Positions 1-6,885 of a stretch of 15,893 nt of DNA are shown here, in pieces. The stretch is from an uncultured Eubacteriales bacterium (GTDB lineage Bacteria > Bacillota > Clostridia > Oscillospirales > Oscillospiraceae). The stretch covers positions 1 to 15,893 of the forward strand of contig URPU01000053.1 in NCBI GenBank assembly GCA_900549865.1, read 5' to 3'. Within the stretch, counting starts at the first letter, position 1. Each line of letters starts with the position of its first letter. The translations under genes and the position numbers were made by a program. Below the pieces are notes generated by a model. The model saw nothing but the letters and a program-made list of their open reading frames with translations, made no database searches and was not told the origin of the DNA.

Positions 1-257
1 TGCGTCAGCGAATGCCGCATGAACGGCTTCATGAAGAGAGGCAGCGCCGCAGGAGCCACGTCACCGGCGACCTCGTGGCCGGAGACTATGGGCGGGATGC
101 GGAAGGGGTGCTTGCCATGAAAAGCATGGATCTCCGAGCCGCATATGCCGCAGCAGCGGATCCGGATCTTCACGTCGTCCGGCCTTTCTATCTGAGGTTC
201 AGGCATATCATCGCGGAATTCCGCAATGCCTACTGCTTCAAAATATCCAGCTCTCAA
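1..257 (-). CDS. zinc-dependent alcohol dehydrogenase (MDR family), N-terminal part, runs off the window
   Basis: This is the N-terminal 85 codons of a medium-chain dehydrogenase/reductase of the sorbitol/threonine dehydrogenase type, which oxidises a polyol or hydroxy-acid with NAD(P). Visible motifs are the zinc-ligand stretch RCCGICGSEIHAFHGKHP (about residues 34-51) and SGHEVAGDV (about 59-67), both typical of the GroES-like catalytic domain. I chose the TTG at 257-255 because a strong GGAGGAGAG site sits just upstream (263-271) and no ATG is nearby. It follows the amidohydrolase stop by 43 nt on the same strand, so it is probably the next gene of the TRAP operon. Oddity: after GHEVAGDV the family normally has a glycine-rich stretch ending in PGDRV, but here the frame reads APAALPLFMKPFMRHSLT, which does not fit. 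The gene may be rearranged, frameshifted or chimeric close to the window edge. Confidence 0.7.
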   Translation of the reverse strand, partial: MRAGYFEAVGIAEFRDDMPEPQIERPDDVKIRIRCCGICGSEIHAFHGKHPFRIPPIVSGHEVAGDVAPAALPLFMKPFMRHSLT

Positions 258-300
258 TGCTGCTCTCCTCCGTGTAATATGTTTAGATACAGAACGGGTA

Positions 301-1536
301 TTATTTCGCCCAAGCTCTGTTATACATTATTCTGCCGTTCACCAGCGTCATTCTGACATCTGATGTGGCCTTGATATTCTCAAGCGGGCTGCTGCCAAGG
401 ACGGTTATATCCGCCTGATAGCCGGGAAGTATGCGGCCTATCCTATCCTCGCGGCCGGTCACGCGCGCCGCCACAGACGTCGCCGCGCGAAGCGCTTCCA
501 CATTGCTCATCCCGATCGCGACGAGGTTTTCAAACTCCAGCGCATTCGTGCCGATATGATTGCCAAGCGTGCCGCAGTCCGTGGAAAAGGCCATAGTCAC
601 ACCGGCCTTATAGGCGCGGCGCGCGCTTTCCCAATGCACCTGCGCGGTCTTGGCGAGCAGGTCTATGACGGGCTGCGTCTTATTGGCAAGCATCTCCTTG
701 GACGGCGACGGCGAGGGCGAGAGCAGCGTGGGAAGCATTATCTTCCCGTGCTTGAGCATCAGTTCTATCCCCTCATCGTCGATTCCCGTGCCGTGGACGA
801 CCACGTCACCACCGGCAGAGAGAAAGTTCTTGATGGACTGCGCGCCGCGGAGATGCGCGTGGACGGGCGTGCCGTAATTATGCGCCTCGTCAATGGCAGC
901 CGTTATCTCCTCCACGGTGAAGTCCGTCGCGTTGGAGTTGCGCCCGACCATGCGGATGGGAGGACTGAGCTGCATTTTCACAAAGTCCACGCTCCACCAC
1001 ATGAGGTCGCGTATGGCCTTGCGCATGCCGTAGGGGCCGTAAGGTTCCATGGAAAAGCCGATAAAATGTGCCTTGTTCGTCGTGAGCTGCTTTCCGGATA
1101 TCAGGTAATTCGGCCCGGGCACAAAGCCCTTCTGGATGGCTTCACGCAGGGCGCAGTCGATGAAATTACGCCCGCCGCCGTCCATGACGGTTGTAAACCC
1201 GGCCTCAAGCATCTTGCGGCAGTTGTCAACGCCGAGAAACGCCGCGGCGCTGTCGGCATTGGGGTAAAGCTCCCCTCCCGCCGACATGGTCGAGAGGGTG
1301 CGGTTTTTATCCGCAGGGACCTCGTCGAGCAGCATGTGCATATGGCAGTCTATAAAGCCGGGGGAAACAAAGGCGCCGTCAAGATCAATGATGCGCACAT
1401 CGCCCGTGCAGACGGCCTCGCCGTCGCATATCGCGTCTATCTTTCCATCGGCAATAACAAGGCTTTTGCCGCGAAGCGGCTCCTCATTGACGCCGTCAAA
1501 TATGACGGCGTTTTTAAGGATCAGAACATCTTGCAT
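301..1536 (-). CDS. amidohydrolase family protein (imidazolonepropionase/prolidase-like)
   Basis: The protein has 411 residues, the usual length for this family of metal-dependent hydrolases, which cleave amide or cyclic amide bonds in the cytoplasm. The metal-site pattern is complete: HxH at 65/67 (in FIDCHMHM), a lysine at 187 that is probably carboxylated (FVKMQLS), HAH at 226/228, VVHG with His248, and Asp320 in AFSTDCGT. N- and C-terminal strands (LILKNAVIFDG; ADITVLGSSPLENI) form the usual composite beta-sandwich. The ATG has an AAGGAGG site about 10 nt upstream. It lies 33 nt downstream of dctM on the same strand, so it probably acts on the compound the TRAP system imports, or on a product of it. 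The substrate cannot be read from the sequence; relatives include Xaa-Pro dipeptidase-like and imidazolonepropionase-like enzymes. Confidence 0.88.
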   Translation of the reverse strand: MQDVLILKNAVIFDGVNEEPLRGKSLVIADGKIDAICDGEAVCTGDVRIIDLDGAFVSPGFIDCHMHMLLDEVPADKNRTLSTMSAGGELYPNADSAAAFLGVDNCRKMLEAGFTTVMDGGGRNFIDCALREAIQKGFVPGPNYLISGKQLTTNKAHFIGFSMEPYGPYGMRKAIRDLMWWSVDFVKMQLSPPIRMVGRNSNATDFTVEEITAAIDEAHNYGTPVHAHLRGAQSIKNFLSAGGDVVVHGTGIDDEGIELMLKHGKIMLPTLLSPSPSPSKEMLANKTQPVIDLLAKTAQVHWESARRAYKAGVTMAFSTDCGTLGNHIGTNALEFENLVAIGMSNVEALRAATSVAARVTGREDRIGRILPGYQADITVLGSSPLENIKATSDVRMTLVNGRIMYNRAWAK

Positions 1537-1569
1537 AGTTATTTTTCCTCCTTCATTACACCGGCTGCA

Positions 1570-2847
1570 CTATGTCAGGCTCGGAAGGAAGGTGATGATC
1601 TCGGGCACGAACGCGAACAGGAACAACGCCGCGAACCCGACGATTATGAACGGCCAAACGCCCTTCACGACCTTGACATACGGCGTATTCGTCGTTGACA
1701 CCGCGGTGAACAGGTTGACGCCGAAGGGCGGCGTGATAAACCCGATGACAAGCACGATGCAGAACAGCACGCCGAGGTGCAGCGGGTCGCAGCCAAGCTG
1801 GATGCCGATGGGCGTAAGGATGGGCGCAATGATGACTATTGCGGCCAGAGTCTCCATAAGGGTGCCGACAAGCGCGAGGAACGCGATGAGGACAAGGAGA
1901 TAGATCGTCTTGTTATGCAGGATAGGAACAAGCGCCTGTGCGACCTTATTGGGGATATTCGCCGTGGCAAGCGCCAGTCCGAACACACTGGATATACCGA
2001 TGACAAGGGCTATCGTCGCGGAAGAGACGATGGTGCGTTTGATGATCTCCCAGAACTTTTTGAAATTCATCTCCTTATACGCGATGGACAGCAGGCACGA
2101 GTAAATAACACATATAGTCGCAGCTTCGGTCGGCGTGAATATACCGCCGTAAATGCCGCCGAGCACCATCACCGGCATGAACAGGACTGGCAGGGCCTTC
2201 ACAGTGCTTGTGAGGACCTCCTTCGCGGTATAGTGCACGTCGGATTTCTTCACGCCTTCTTTTTTGGCGATGAAATGGTTGAGGATGCAGAAGAGTATTG
2301 CGATTATGATGCCGGGGATGACGCCGCCCATGAACATGTCCGGGATGGACACGCCCATTGTGCTGCCGTAGACTATCATCGCCACACTGGGCGGGATTAT
2401 CGGGCCAAGCGCGCCGCCGGCCGCAAGCATACCAGCCGCGGTGCTCTGCTTATACCCGGCCTTCATGAGAGACGGCCACATGACAGCGCCGATCGCCGCG
2501 ACCGTCGCCGGGCCGGAGCCCGTCAGCGCCGCAAAAACCGCGCAGCACACTATCGTTATCGCGCCCGCCGCACCGTTGACGCGGCCGAACAGCTTTTCGA
2601 CCCATTCGACAAGGCGCTTTGAAAGCCCGCCGGATTCCATGATATAACCCGCCAGCGTGAACAGCGGCACGGCAAGCAGCACAAAGCTGTCCATGCCCGT
2701 CACGGCCTTCTGTGCAATCGCGTTTATGGAGCGAAGCCCCGTTGCCATGAACATCACGGCAGAGGAAAGAGAGATGCAGAAGAACACCGGAAGCCCGATG
2801 GCCATCAGCACAAGTAGACTTACAACAAGTATCGCACCGGCGCTCAT
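1570..2847 (-). CDS. dctM: TRAP transporter large permease (DctM family)
   Basis: This 425-residue, very hydrophobic protein has about 12 predicted membrane segments, the full usual length of the large TRAP subunit. TRAP systems use sodium or proton gradients with an extracytoplasmic binding protein to import organic and sugar acids. Family hallmarks are GPATVAAIGAVMWPSLMKAGY (about 134-154), GGALGPIIPPSVAMIVYGS (about 164-182) and GIFTPTEAATICVIYS. Its start overlaps the end of dctQ by 4 nt (ATGA), which points to translational coupling. The set dctP-dctQ-dctM plus regulator is a standard TRAP layout, but dctP is broken here, so the intact permease has no full-length binding protein in this window. 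The transported compound is unknown. Confidence 0.95.
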   Translation of the reverse strand: MSAGAILVVSLLVLMAIGLPVFFCISLSSAVMFMATGLRSINAIAQKAVTGMDSFVLLAVPLFTLAGYIMESGGLSKRLVEWVEKLFGRVNGAAGAITIVCCAVFAALTGSGPATVAAIGAVMWPSLMKAGYKQSTAAGMLAAGGALGPIIPPSVAMIVYGSTMGVSIPDMFMGGVIPGIIIAILFCILNHFIAKKEGVKKSDVHYTAKEVLTSTVKALPVLFMPVMVLGGIYGGIFTPTEAATICVIYSCLLSIAYKEMNFKKFWEIIKRTIVSSATIALVIGISSVFGLALATANIPNKVAQALVPILHNKTIYLLVLIAFLALVGTLMETLAAIVIIAPILTPIGIQLGCDPLHLGVLFCIVLVIGFITPPFGVNLFTAVSTTNTPYVKVVKGVWPFIIVGFAALFLFAFVPEIITFLPSLT

Positions 2848-3374
2848 ATCTCCCCCACCTCCGTTTCTATGGTCTGCTTCCGGGCGTCATGACTGCGTAT
2901 TTTCTCAAGGGTATCCAGAATGTGCTCTATGGCGTGCATTATCATGCCAAAGCCGCACAAGGGGACCGCAAGGTAAATAAGAGGCTTGGCCAGATGCAGG
3001 GTCGGAGTTGACTGGCCCCAGGATACCTTCATCATAGCTATCCCGCCCATGATGAAAATGACGCTCAGCGCAATAACAAGGAGATTGTGCAGACAGAACA
3101 TCAATTTCTGCGGTACATTCGGCAGCAGATCATACAGCACGGATATAGAGGTGTGCGCCCATTTGCCCACGGCAATGGAGCCGCCGAGAAGGCTCATCCA
3201 TATGAAGCAGTAGCGCGCCAGCTCCTCAGTTCCGACGAGGGATGAATTCATGATATAGCGTGTGAATACCTGTACGAAAGAGGCTGCGATCAAAACGATA
3301 AACAGTATGCCAGCTGTGGTCATATACACCGCGTCTATGCCGCCGTTTATCTTGTGGAGCGTTTTATTGAACAT
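2844..3374 (-). CDS. dctQ: TRAP transporter small permease (DctQ family)
   Basis: This 176-residue membrane protein has four predicted transmembrane segments, typical of the small TRAP subunit that partners DctM. The conserved region RYCFIWMSLLGGSIAVGKWAHTSISVLYDLLP (about 69-100) matches the family signature with the charged W-x-H core. An AGGAG site lies 5 nt upstream of the ATG. The gene is 78 nt downstream of the dctP fragment and overlaps dctM by 4 nt. Nothing in the gene itself looks damaged. Confidence 0.93.
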   Translation of the reverse strand: MFNKTLHKINGGIDAVYMTTAGILFIVLIAASFVQVFTRYIMNSSLVGTEELARYCFIWMSLLGGSIAVGKWAHTSISVLYDLLPNVPQKLMFCLHNLLVIALSVIFIMGGIAMMKVSWGQSTPTLHLAKPLIYLAVPLCGFGMIMHAIEHILDTLEKIRSHDARKQTIETEVGEI

Positions 3375-3452
3375 TTCTTCTCCTATATCTGGCTAGACTC
3401 GTCTTTTCGTATCTATCCTATCCGATTCAGTATTTAATATAGTATGGCAGGC

Positions 3453-3959
3453 TTACGCGCGGCCAAGCTTTGCAAGCACCATGTCGAGCAGTTCATTGCC
3501 GACCTCGCCGCGGATCCAATCAACAACGGATGCGGTGGCTTCCTGGAACTCTGCAACATCGTCAAGCGGGTTGACCTCGCAGCCGGAGGCGGCCATTTCG
3601 TCAAGCAGCTTCTGCTCATTATCGATGACCTTCACGCGGGATTCATCGCGGGCCTGCTTCGCGGCCTCCATGACGAAGCCCTGCTGCTCTTCGGTCAGAC
3701 TGTTCCATGTGCTGTCGGACATGTTGAGGGTTATGGGGCTGCAAAAATGCTTGGTCAGCGACAGATATTTGCAGATCTGATAGAAGCTGCCGGAGTAGAT
3801 AGCGGATGCGGTGATCTCAAGGCCGTCAACGGTCTTCTGCTGGACGGCGGTGGTCGCCTCGGAGAATGCCATGGTGGTGGGGTTCGCGCCAAGCGCCTCA
3901 AAGGTCTTTACGTAAAGGGTGGACTCGGGCAGTCTGATCTTGAGCCCCTTGAGATGATG
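3453..3959 (-). pseudogene. dctP: TRAP substrate-binding protein DctP, C-terminal half only
   Basis: The readable frame contains LKGLKIRLPES (about 3950-3918), then TTMAFSEATTAVQQKTVDGLEI and the usual C-terminal helical region, ending KLGRA. This matches the second half of DctP periplasmic-type binding proteins, which normally have about 320-340 residues and an N-terminal signal or lipoprotein peptide; both the signal and the first domain are missing. In the same frame a TAA lies at 3971-3969, just upstream of where similarity begins, and the DNA upstream instead encodes the transketolase fragment in a different frame. An ATG at 3872 could start a 139-residue product, but this would lack the ligand-binding cleft and export signal. 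I therefore call it a remnant, or one side of a deletion or assembly junction. Confidence 0.85.
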
Positions 3960-4459
3960 AGCACGAAGTTATCCAGGGCATATTTGTTCGCCGTCATCAT
4001 CGCTTCCCAGATTATGCCCTCGTTCATCTCGCCGTCGCCTGCCATGACGAAAACGCGGTAATCCTTCTTATCCCGCTTCCCGGCAAGCGCCATTCCCGCC
4101 GCGCAGGACACGCCCTGTCCGAGAGAGCCGGTGGAGATATCTACGCCGGGGCATTTCTTCATATCGGGGTGTCCCTGAAGGATGGAGCCCTCCTTGCGCA
4201 GGGTGTGCAGCTCCTTTTCCGGGAAATAGCCCAGCAGCCCAAGTGCGGAATAAAGTATGGGGCAGACATGGCCCTTGGACAGCACAAAGCGATCCCTGTC
4301 CGGCCACTTCGGGTCCTTCGGGTCTATTTTCAGTTCCGAATAATACAGCGCCGCGACTATGTCCGCCGCAGAGAACGCCCCGCCCGGATGGCCGGACTGC
4401 GCCTCATAAATCATCGTCAGCGCGGTCATCCTAAGCTGCTTTGCACGCTCTTTAAGCAT
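3908..4459 (-). pseudogene. transketolase N-terminal subunit, truncated at its 3' end
   Basis: The intact family (about 270-280 residues) binds thiamine diphosphate and pairs with a separate C-terminal subunit to transfer two-carbon units between sugar phosphates. Seen here are MIYEAQSGHPGGAFS, RDRFVLSKGH, DISTGSLGQGVSCAAG and AGDGEMNEG, the start of the ThDP motif. Similarity ends at ALDNFVLII; the next 14 codons (SRGSRSDCPSPPFT) are dctP sequence read out of frame, then a stop at 3908. The second half of the ThDP motif (the D-x-N that normally follows FVLI) is therefore lost. No C-terminal transketolase subunit follows. I prefer the ATG at 4459 because GAGGA lies about 11 nt upstream; a GTG at 4489 would give 10 more residues, but its AGGA is directly against the codon. 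It lies downstream of the gntR gene and of a strong promoter. Confidence 0.85.
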
Positions 4460-4527
4460 GCTTATCTTTTCCTCGTACAAGCCGACCACTCCTTATTCTC
4501 TGAATATCGATTGCAAAAACAAAATCA

Positions 4528-4563
4528 GCCTCGTCAATGTTCAATGTTGAACATTGACGAGGC
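4528..4563 (-). promoter_or_regulatory. perfect palindrome, probable operator at the transketolase promoter (possible gntR terminator)
   Basis: Two 17-base arms, GCCTCGTCAATGTTCAA and its exact reverse complement, are separated by 2 bases. Reading the minus strand, the palindrome starts just after the -10 box at 4570-4565 and covers the predicted start site near 4558, an ideal place for a repressor to act. GntR/FadR proteins bind short palindromes as dimers, and such a gene lies directly upstream, so it is the natural candidate. An alternative is that the palindrome forms the stem of an intrinsic terminator for gntR, since on the minus strand it is followed by TGATTTTGTTTTTG. Both roles could apply. 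The symmetry is seen; the binding partner is inferred. Confidence 0.65.
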
Positions 4564-4564
4564 C

Positions 4565-4593
4565 ATAATAACATTGCGTGCGTCTCACGTCAA
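4565..4593 (-). promoter_or_regulatory. sigma-A type promoter for the transketolase/TRAP operon
   Basis: On the minus strand, -35 TTGACG (4593-4588), a 17-base spacer and -10 TATTAT (4570-4565) match the consensus at 5 of 6 positions each. The predicted start near 4558 falls in the palindrome. The bases around the -10 (AATGTTATTAT) are the same as at the gntR promoter, so the two promoters may be controlled together. Confidence 0.7.
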
Positions 4594-4633
4594 GCATTGT
4601 CAGTGACTTCACACAAATTTTGTTGAATTTCGA

Positions 4634-5359
4634 CTATTTCAAAGTGTCTTTCCAGTAATATTGACCAAATTTCAAAGCTTCTTCTATGCTTGCGCCCGGC
4701 TTTTTCTCAAGCGCGTCGAGATGCATACGGTGCGCCTTGACGAGATATTCCCTGTCGTTTTCCTCGCAGACCTTCTTGACGGTACGATAGCGCGAAAGAT
4801 TTGTGACGTTGAGCAGGAACTCATTGAGCATGACGGCGAGGGAATTATGCGTCGCCTGCGCCACAGCCTCATGAAAACCGAGGTCGGCGTCAAGTATAGC
4901 CTGAATATCGTAAGGCTCCGCCTCAAGGCGTTCAAGAAGGACGTCATACGCCCGCTCCAGCTTTTCCGTATCTTCCTCATTGAGTCCGTTGTCGATAACA
5001 AGCTTTGAAACGCCCATATCTATGATATCGCGCAGTCCGACGACATCCTTATATGACTCCTCCTCATGGAGAATGATGCTGTAGAGCATGGGATTTAGTA
5101 TCTGCGGGGAGAAATCACTGCATACAAAGGTGCCCTCCGGGCGGCGCACCTCGACCACGCCGTAAGCGCGCAGGGTCTGTATCGCCGAACGCAGGGAGTT
5201 GCGGCTGACCTTGAAAAGGGAGATCATCTCCATCTCCGTTGGCAGCTTGTCGCCAGGCTTGAACTCCCCCGCCATTATGGCGTCCGTTATCTTGTTTATC
5301 ACCTGCTGCACTACAGACTCGTTGCTGACCGGCGTCATCATATTATCATTGTTTAACAT
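4634..5359 (-). CDS. GntR-family transcriptional regulator, FadR subfamily (FCD domain)
   Basis: This 241-residue DNA-binding regulator has a winged-helix domain at about 16-80 (VVQQVINKITDAIMAGEFKPGDKLPTEMEMISLFKVSRNSLRSAIQTL... PEGTFV) and an all-helical FCD ligand domain at about 107-230. The FCD domain shows the usual metal-site pattern: Asp159 and His163 in DADLGFHEAVA, then His210/His213 in KAHRMHLDAL. FCD regulators usually sense organic or sugar acids and repress the adjoining uptake and catabolic genes, which fits the TRAP genes immediately downstream. A GAGAGG site about 11 nt upstream supports the ATG at 5359. It has its own promoter and probably acts at the palindrome 4528-4563. 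The effector is unknown. Confidence 0.92.
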   Translation of the reverse strand: MLNNDNMMTPVSNESVVQQVINKITDAIMAGEFKPGDKLPTEMEMISLFKVSRNSLRSAIQTLRAYGVVEVRRPEGTFVCSDFSPQILNPMLYSIILHEEESYKDVVGLRDIIDMGVSKLVIDNGLNEEDTEKLERAYDVLLERLEAEPYDIQAILDADLGFHEAVAQATHNSLAVMLNEFLLNVTNLSRYRTVKKVCEENDREYLVKAHRMHLDALEKKPGASIEEALKFGQYYWKDTLK

Positions 5360-5394
5360 CCGCTGCGGTTCCTCTCAACTTTTTGTTTTCCTAT

Positions 5395-5423
5395 ATAATA
5401 ACATTCTACAGGCGCAAGGTCAA
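5395..5423 (-). promoter_or_regulatory. sigma-A type promoter of gntR
   Basis: On the minus strand, -35 TTGACC (5423-5418), a 17-base spacer and -10 TATTAT (5400-5395) match the consensus at 5 of 6 positions each. The predicted start near 5388 gives a leader of about 28 nt before the gntR ATG. Confidence 0.7.
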
Positions 5424-5484
5424 CCGGATTCGGCAGCGATGTTAAGCCGGCGTTAACGCGCGGCAGTATACGGCACAGGCGGCA

Positions 5485-5513
5485 TAGACAAAATGTGAAA
5501 AATATGTTAACAT
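5485..5513 (+). promoter_or_regulatory. probable promoter of the acyltransferase gene
   Basis: TAGACA (5485-5490), a 17-base spacer and TAACAT (5508-5513) give a plausible -35/-10 pair. The -10 is only a 4 of 6 match. The predicted start near 5520 leaves a short leader before the ATG at 5543. It diverges from the gntR promoter. Other AT-rich boxes such as TATATT at 5516-5521 could be used instead. Confidence 0.4.
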
Positions 5514-5542
5514 AGATATATTCAATATACAGGAGCGGGCAC

Positions 5543-6595
5543 ATGAAAAAGATAGCGGCGCTGCAAAGCCTTCGGGCACTGGCTTTTCTTGAAATATTTC
5601 TGGCACACTGCGGGGTCTCGCCATACATGGGAGCGCTTGGTGTGTCGATATTCATCGTGCTGTCGGGCTTCTGCATGGCGATAAACTACATTCCGCGTAT
5701 CGACACCATGCCGGAGACTCTGCGCGGAAGCGTGCGCTTCGCCGTGTCGAAGGTGAAAAAGCTGTATCTCCTGCACGTGATAATGACGCTGTGCGCCGTG
5801 GCGCTGCGCGGCGTGCCGCAGTCCGTGCCGGATGTGCTGCGGCTGGTGATAAACATTCTGCTGCTGCAAAGCCTGTTCCCAAGCTCCAGCGTTTATTTTG
5901 CGTACAACGGCATCGCGTGGTATCTGTCCACATACATGTTCATCTGCCTTGCCGCGCCCTTCATCCTGCGCCGCATATCCGCCGCGAGCGGAAAACGCCT
6001 TGCCATATATGCCTCCGTATCGGCGTGCGCGATGCTTATCCCGGCGGCGCTGCTGTCCGCGCTGCGCGTGCCCGTCGGCGACGATTTTGCAAAATGGTTC
6101 ACCTACATATGCCCGGCCTACAGGCTGCTGGACTTCATGCTCGGCGCGATACTGGGTCAGGTATATCTCACACGCGGCGCGGCAGAGGGCGCGCGGCCGC
6201 ATCTCATGATGCACGCGGTCATCGCCGCGGGGCTGCTGGCGGCGTGGCTGCTCATCCCGGCCGCAGGCTTTGACGGGTACAGGTACACGCTTGCTTTCCT
6301 TCTGGCCGCTATGCTGCTGGTGTTCATCTTCGCCCGCGGCGGCGACAGCTTGCCGGGCTTTCTCGCGGGCGGACTGCTTATCACGCTGGGCGATCTGTCA
6401 TCCTCGGCGTTTCTTATCCACCAAGTGGTCATACAAGCCTGCCGGATGCTCATGCGCGGGGTTCCCTCGATGCAGGGGCGGCTGGGCACGACGGTGCTTG
6501 CCGCTGTCAGTCTGGCCGTGACCCTTGCCGCCGCGAAGCTGTATGAGCTTATGCGCGGCAAGCTGAAAGCCCCTGCCGCCGCGGGCAAGGGCTGA
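5543..6595 (+). CDS. acyltransferase-3 family membrane protein (OafA/YrhL-like)
   Basis: This 350-residue integral membrane protein has about ten hydrophobic segments. Acyltransferase-3 proteins move acetyl or other acyl groups from a cytoplasmic donor to sugars on the cell surface. The N-terminal signature is clear: LQSLRALAFLEIFLAHCG, with the conserved histidine at 22, followed by GALGVSIFIVLSGFCMA. Length fits the single-domain form without the C-terminal SGNH domain seen in some OafA-type proteins. A GGAG site lies 8 nt before the ATG. It is monocistronic, divergent from gntR and convergent with the trigger-factor-like gene. The acceptor (exopolysaccharide, peptidoglycan or a small molecule) cannot be told from sequence. 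Confidence 0.88.
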   Translation: MKKIAALQSLRALAFLEIFLAHCGVSPYMGALGVSIFIVLSGFCMAINYIPRIDTMPETLRGSVRFAVSKVKKLYLLHVIMTLCAVALRGVPQSVPDVLRLVINILLLQSLFPSSSVYFAYNGIAWYLSTYMFICLAAPFILRRISAASGKRLAIYASVSACAMLIPAALLSALRVPVGDDFAKWFTYICPAYRLLDFMLGAILGQVYLTRGAAEGARPHLMMHAVIAAGLLAAWLLIPAAGFDGYRYTLAFLLAAMLLVFIFARGGDSLPGFLAGGLLITLGDLSSSAFLIHQVVIQACRMLMRGVPSMQGRLGTTVLAAVSLAVTLAAAKLYELMRGKLKAPAAAGKG

Positions 6596-6616
6596 GAATT
6601 CAATATTGGGAATATC

Positions 6617-6873
6617 ATAAGAGCGCCGCAGATGCGGCGCTCAGACTGTCAAAGAATCCATGCTGCAAAGTAAAGAGACAGAGCAGCGGGGGAGCTTGAG
6701 GGGGCAAGGCCCGCCTCAAATCGGATAAACCGCCGCAGAAAGGCTTGATGTGTCAAGGCTTTCGGGCGAAGCGGCATTTTGAACGCTTTCAAAATGCCCG
6801 GCGGATAAGCGCGGTCAAAAAAGTCTCACGGACTTTTTTGACAAGCTGAGCGCCGCAGATGCGGCGCTCTTAT
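6617..6873. repeat. 257-bp MITE-like structured element with ~37-bp terminal inverted repeats
   Basis: The sequence GAGCGCCGCA-GA-TGCGGCGCTC occurs twice (6621-6642 and 6848-6869), each copy a perfect 10-bp-stem hairpin. Taken with their flanks, the two ends form inverted repeats of about 37 bases (ATAAGAG... to ...TGTCAAA) with 33 matches. TA dinucleotides lie just outside AGAGCG and CGCTCT, as expected for a Tc1/mariner/IS630-type target, but this is inferred. Inside are further perfect stems: 6774-6797 (10-bp arms, loop CGCT) and 6814-6842 (12-bp arms GTCAAAAAAGTC, loop TCACG), plus a smaller CTTGA/TCAAG stem. No ORF of note lies in it. It fills almost the whole 290-bp gap between two convergent genes, so it may also end transcription in both directions. 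Confidence 0.65.
6814..6842. terminator. hairpin able to act as a terminator in either direction
   Basis: Perfect 12-base arms (GTCAAAAAAGTC and GACTTTTTTGAC) enclose a 5-base loop. The stem holds an A6/T6 run, so each strand has a T-rich 3' arm. It lies between the convergent acyltransferase and trigger-factor-like genes and is part of the larger repeat element. Termination is inferred. Confidence 0.4.
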
Positions 6874-6885
6874 AGCTTGTTTTAC

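Noticed and set aside
556..1698. 380-codon ORF on the plus strand over the amidohydrolase gene
   Set aside because: It is antisense to a gene with complete metal-site motifs, and its own translation is rich in Arg/His with no recognisable domain; it is a frame shadow in GC-rich DNA.
3453..3872. A complete small DctP-like protein starting at the ATG at 3872
   Set aside because: DctP similarity continues upstream of that ATG to about 3950, and the fragment lacks an export signal and half of the binding fold.
5522..6214. 230-codon minus-strand ORF over the acyltransferase gene
   Set aside because: It is His/Arg/Gln-rich and low in structure, as expected of an antisense frame of a membrane protein.
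6621..6642. Simple intrinsic terminator of the acyltransferase gene
   Set aside because: No T-run follows on the plus strand, and the same palindrome recurs at 6848-6869, which fits ends of a repeat element better.
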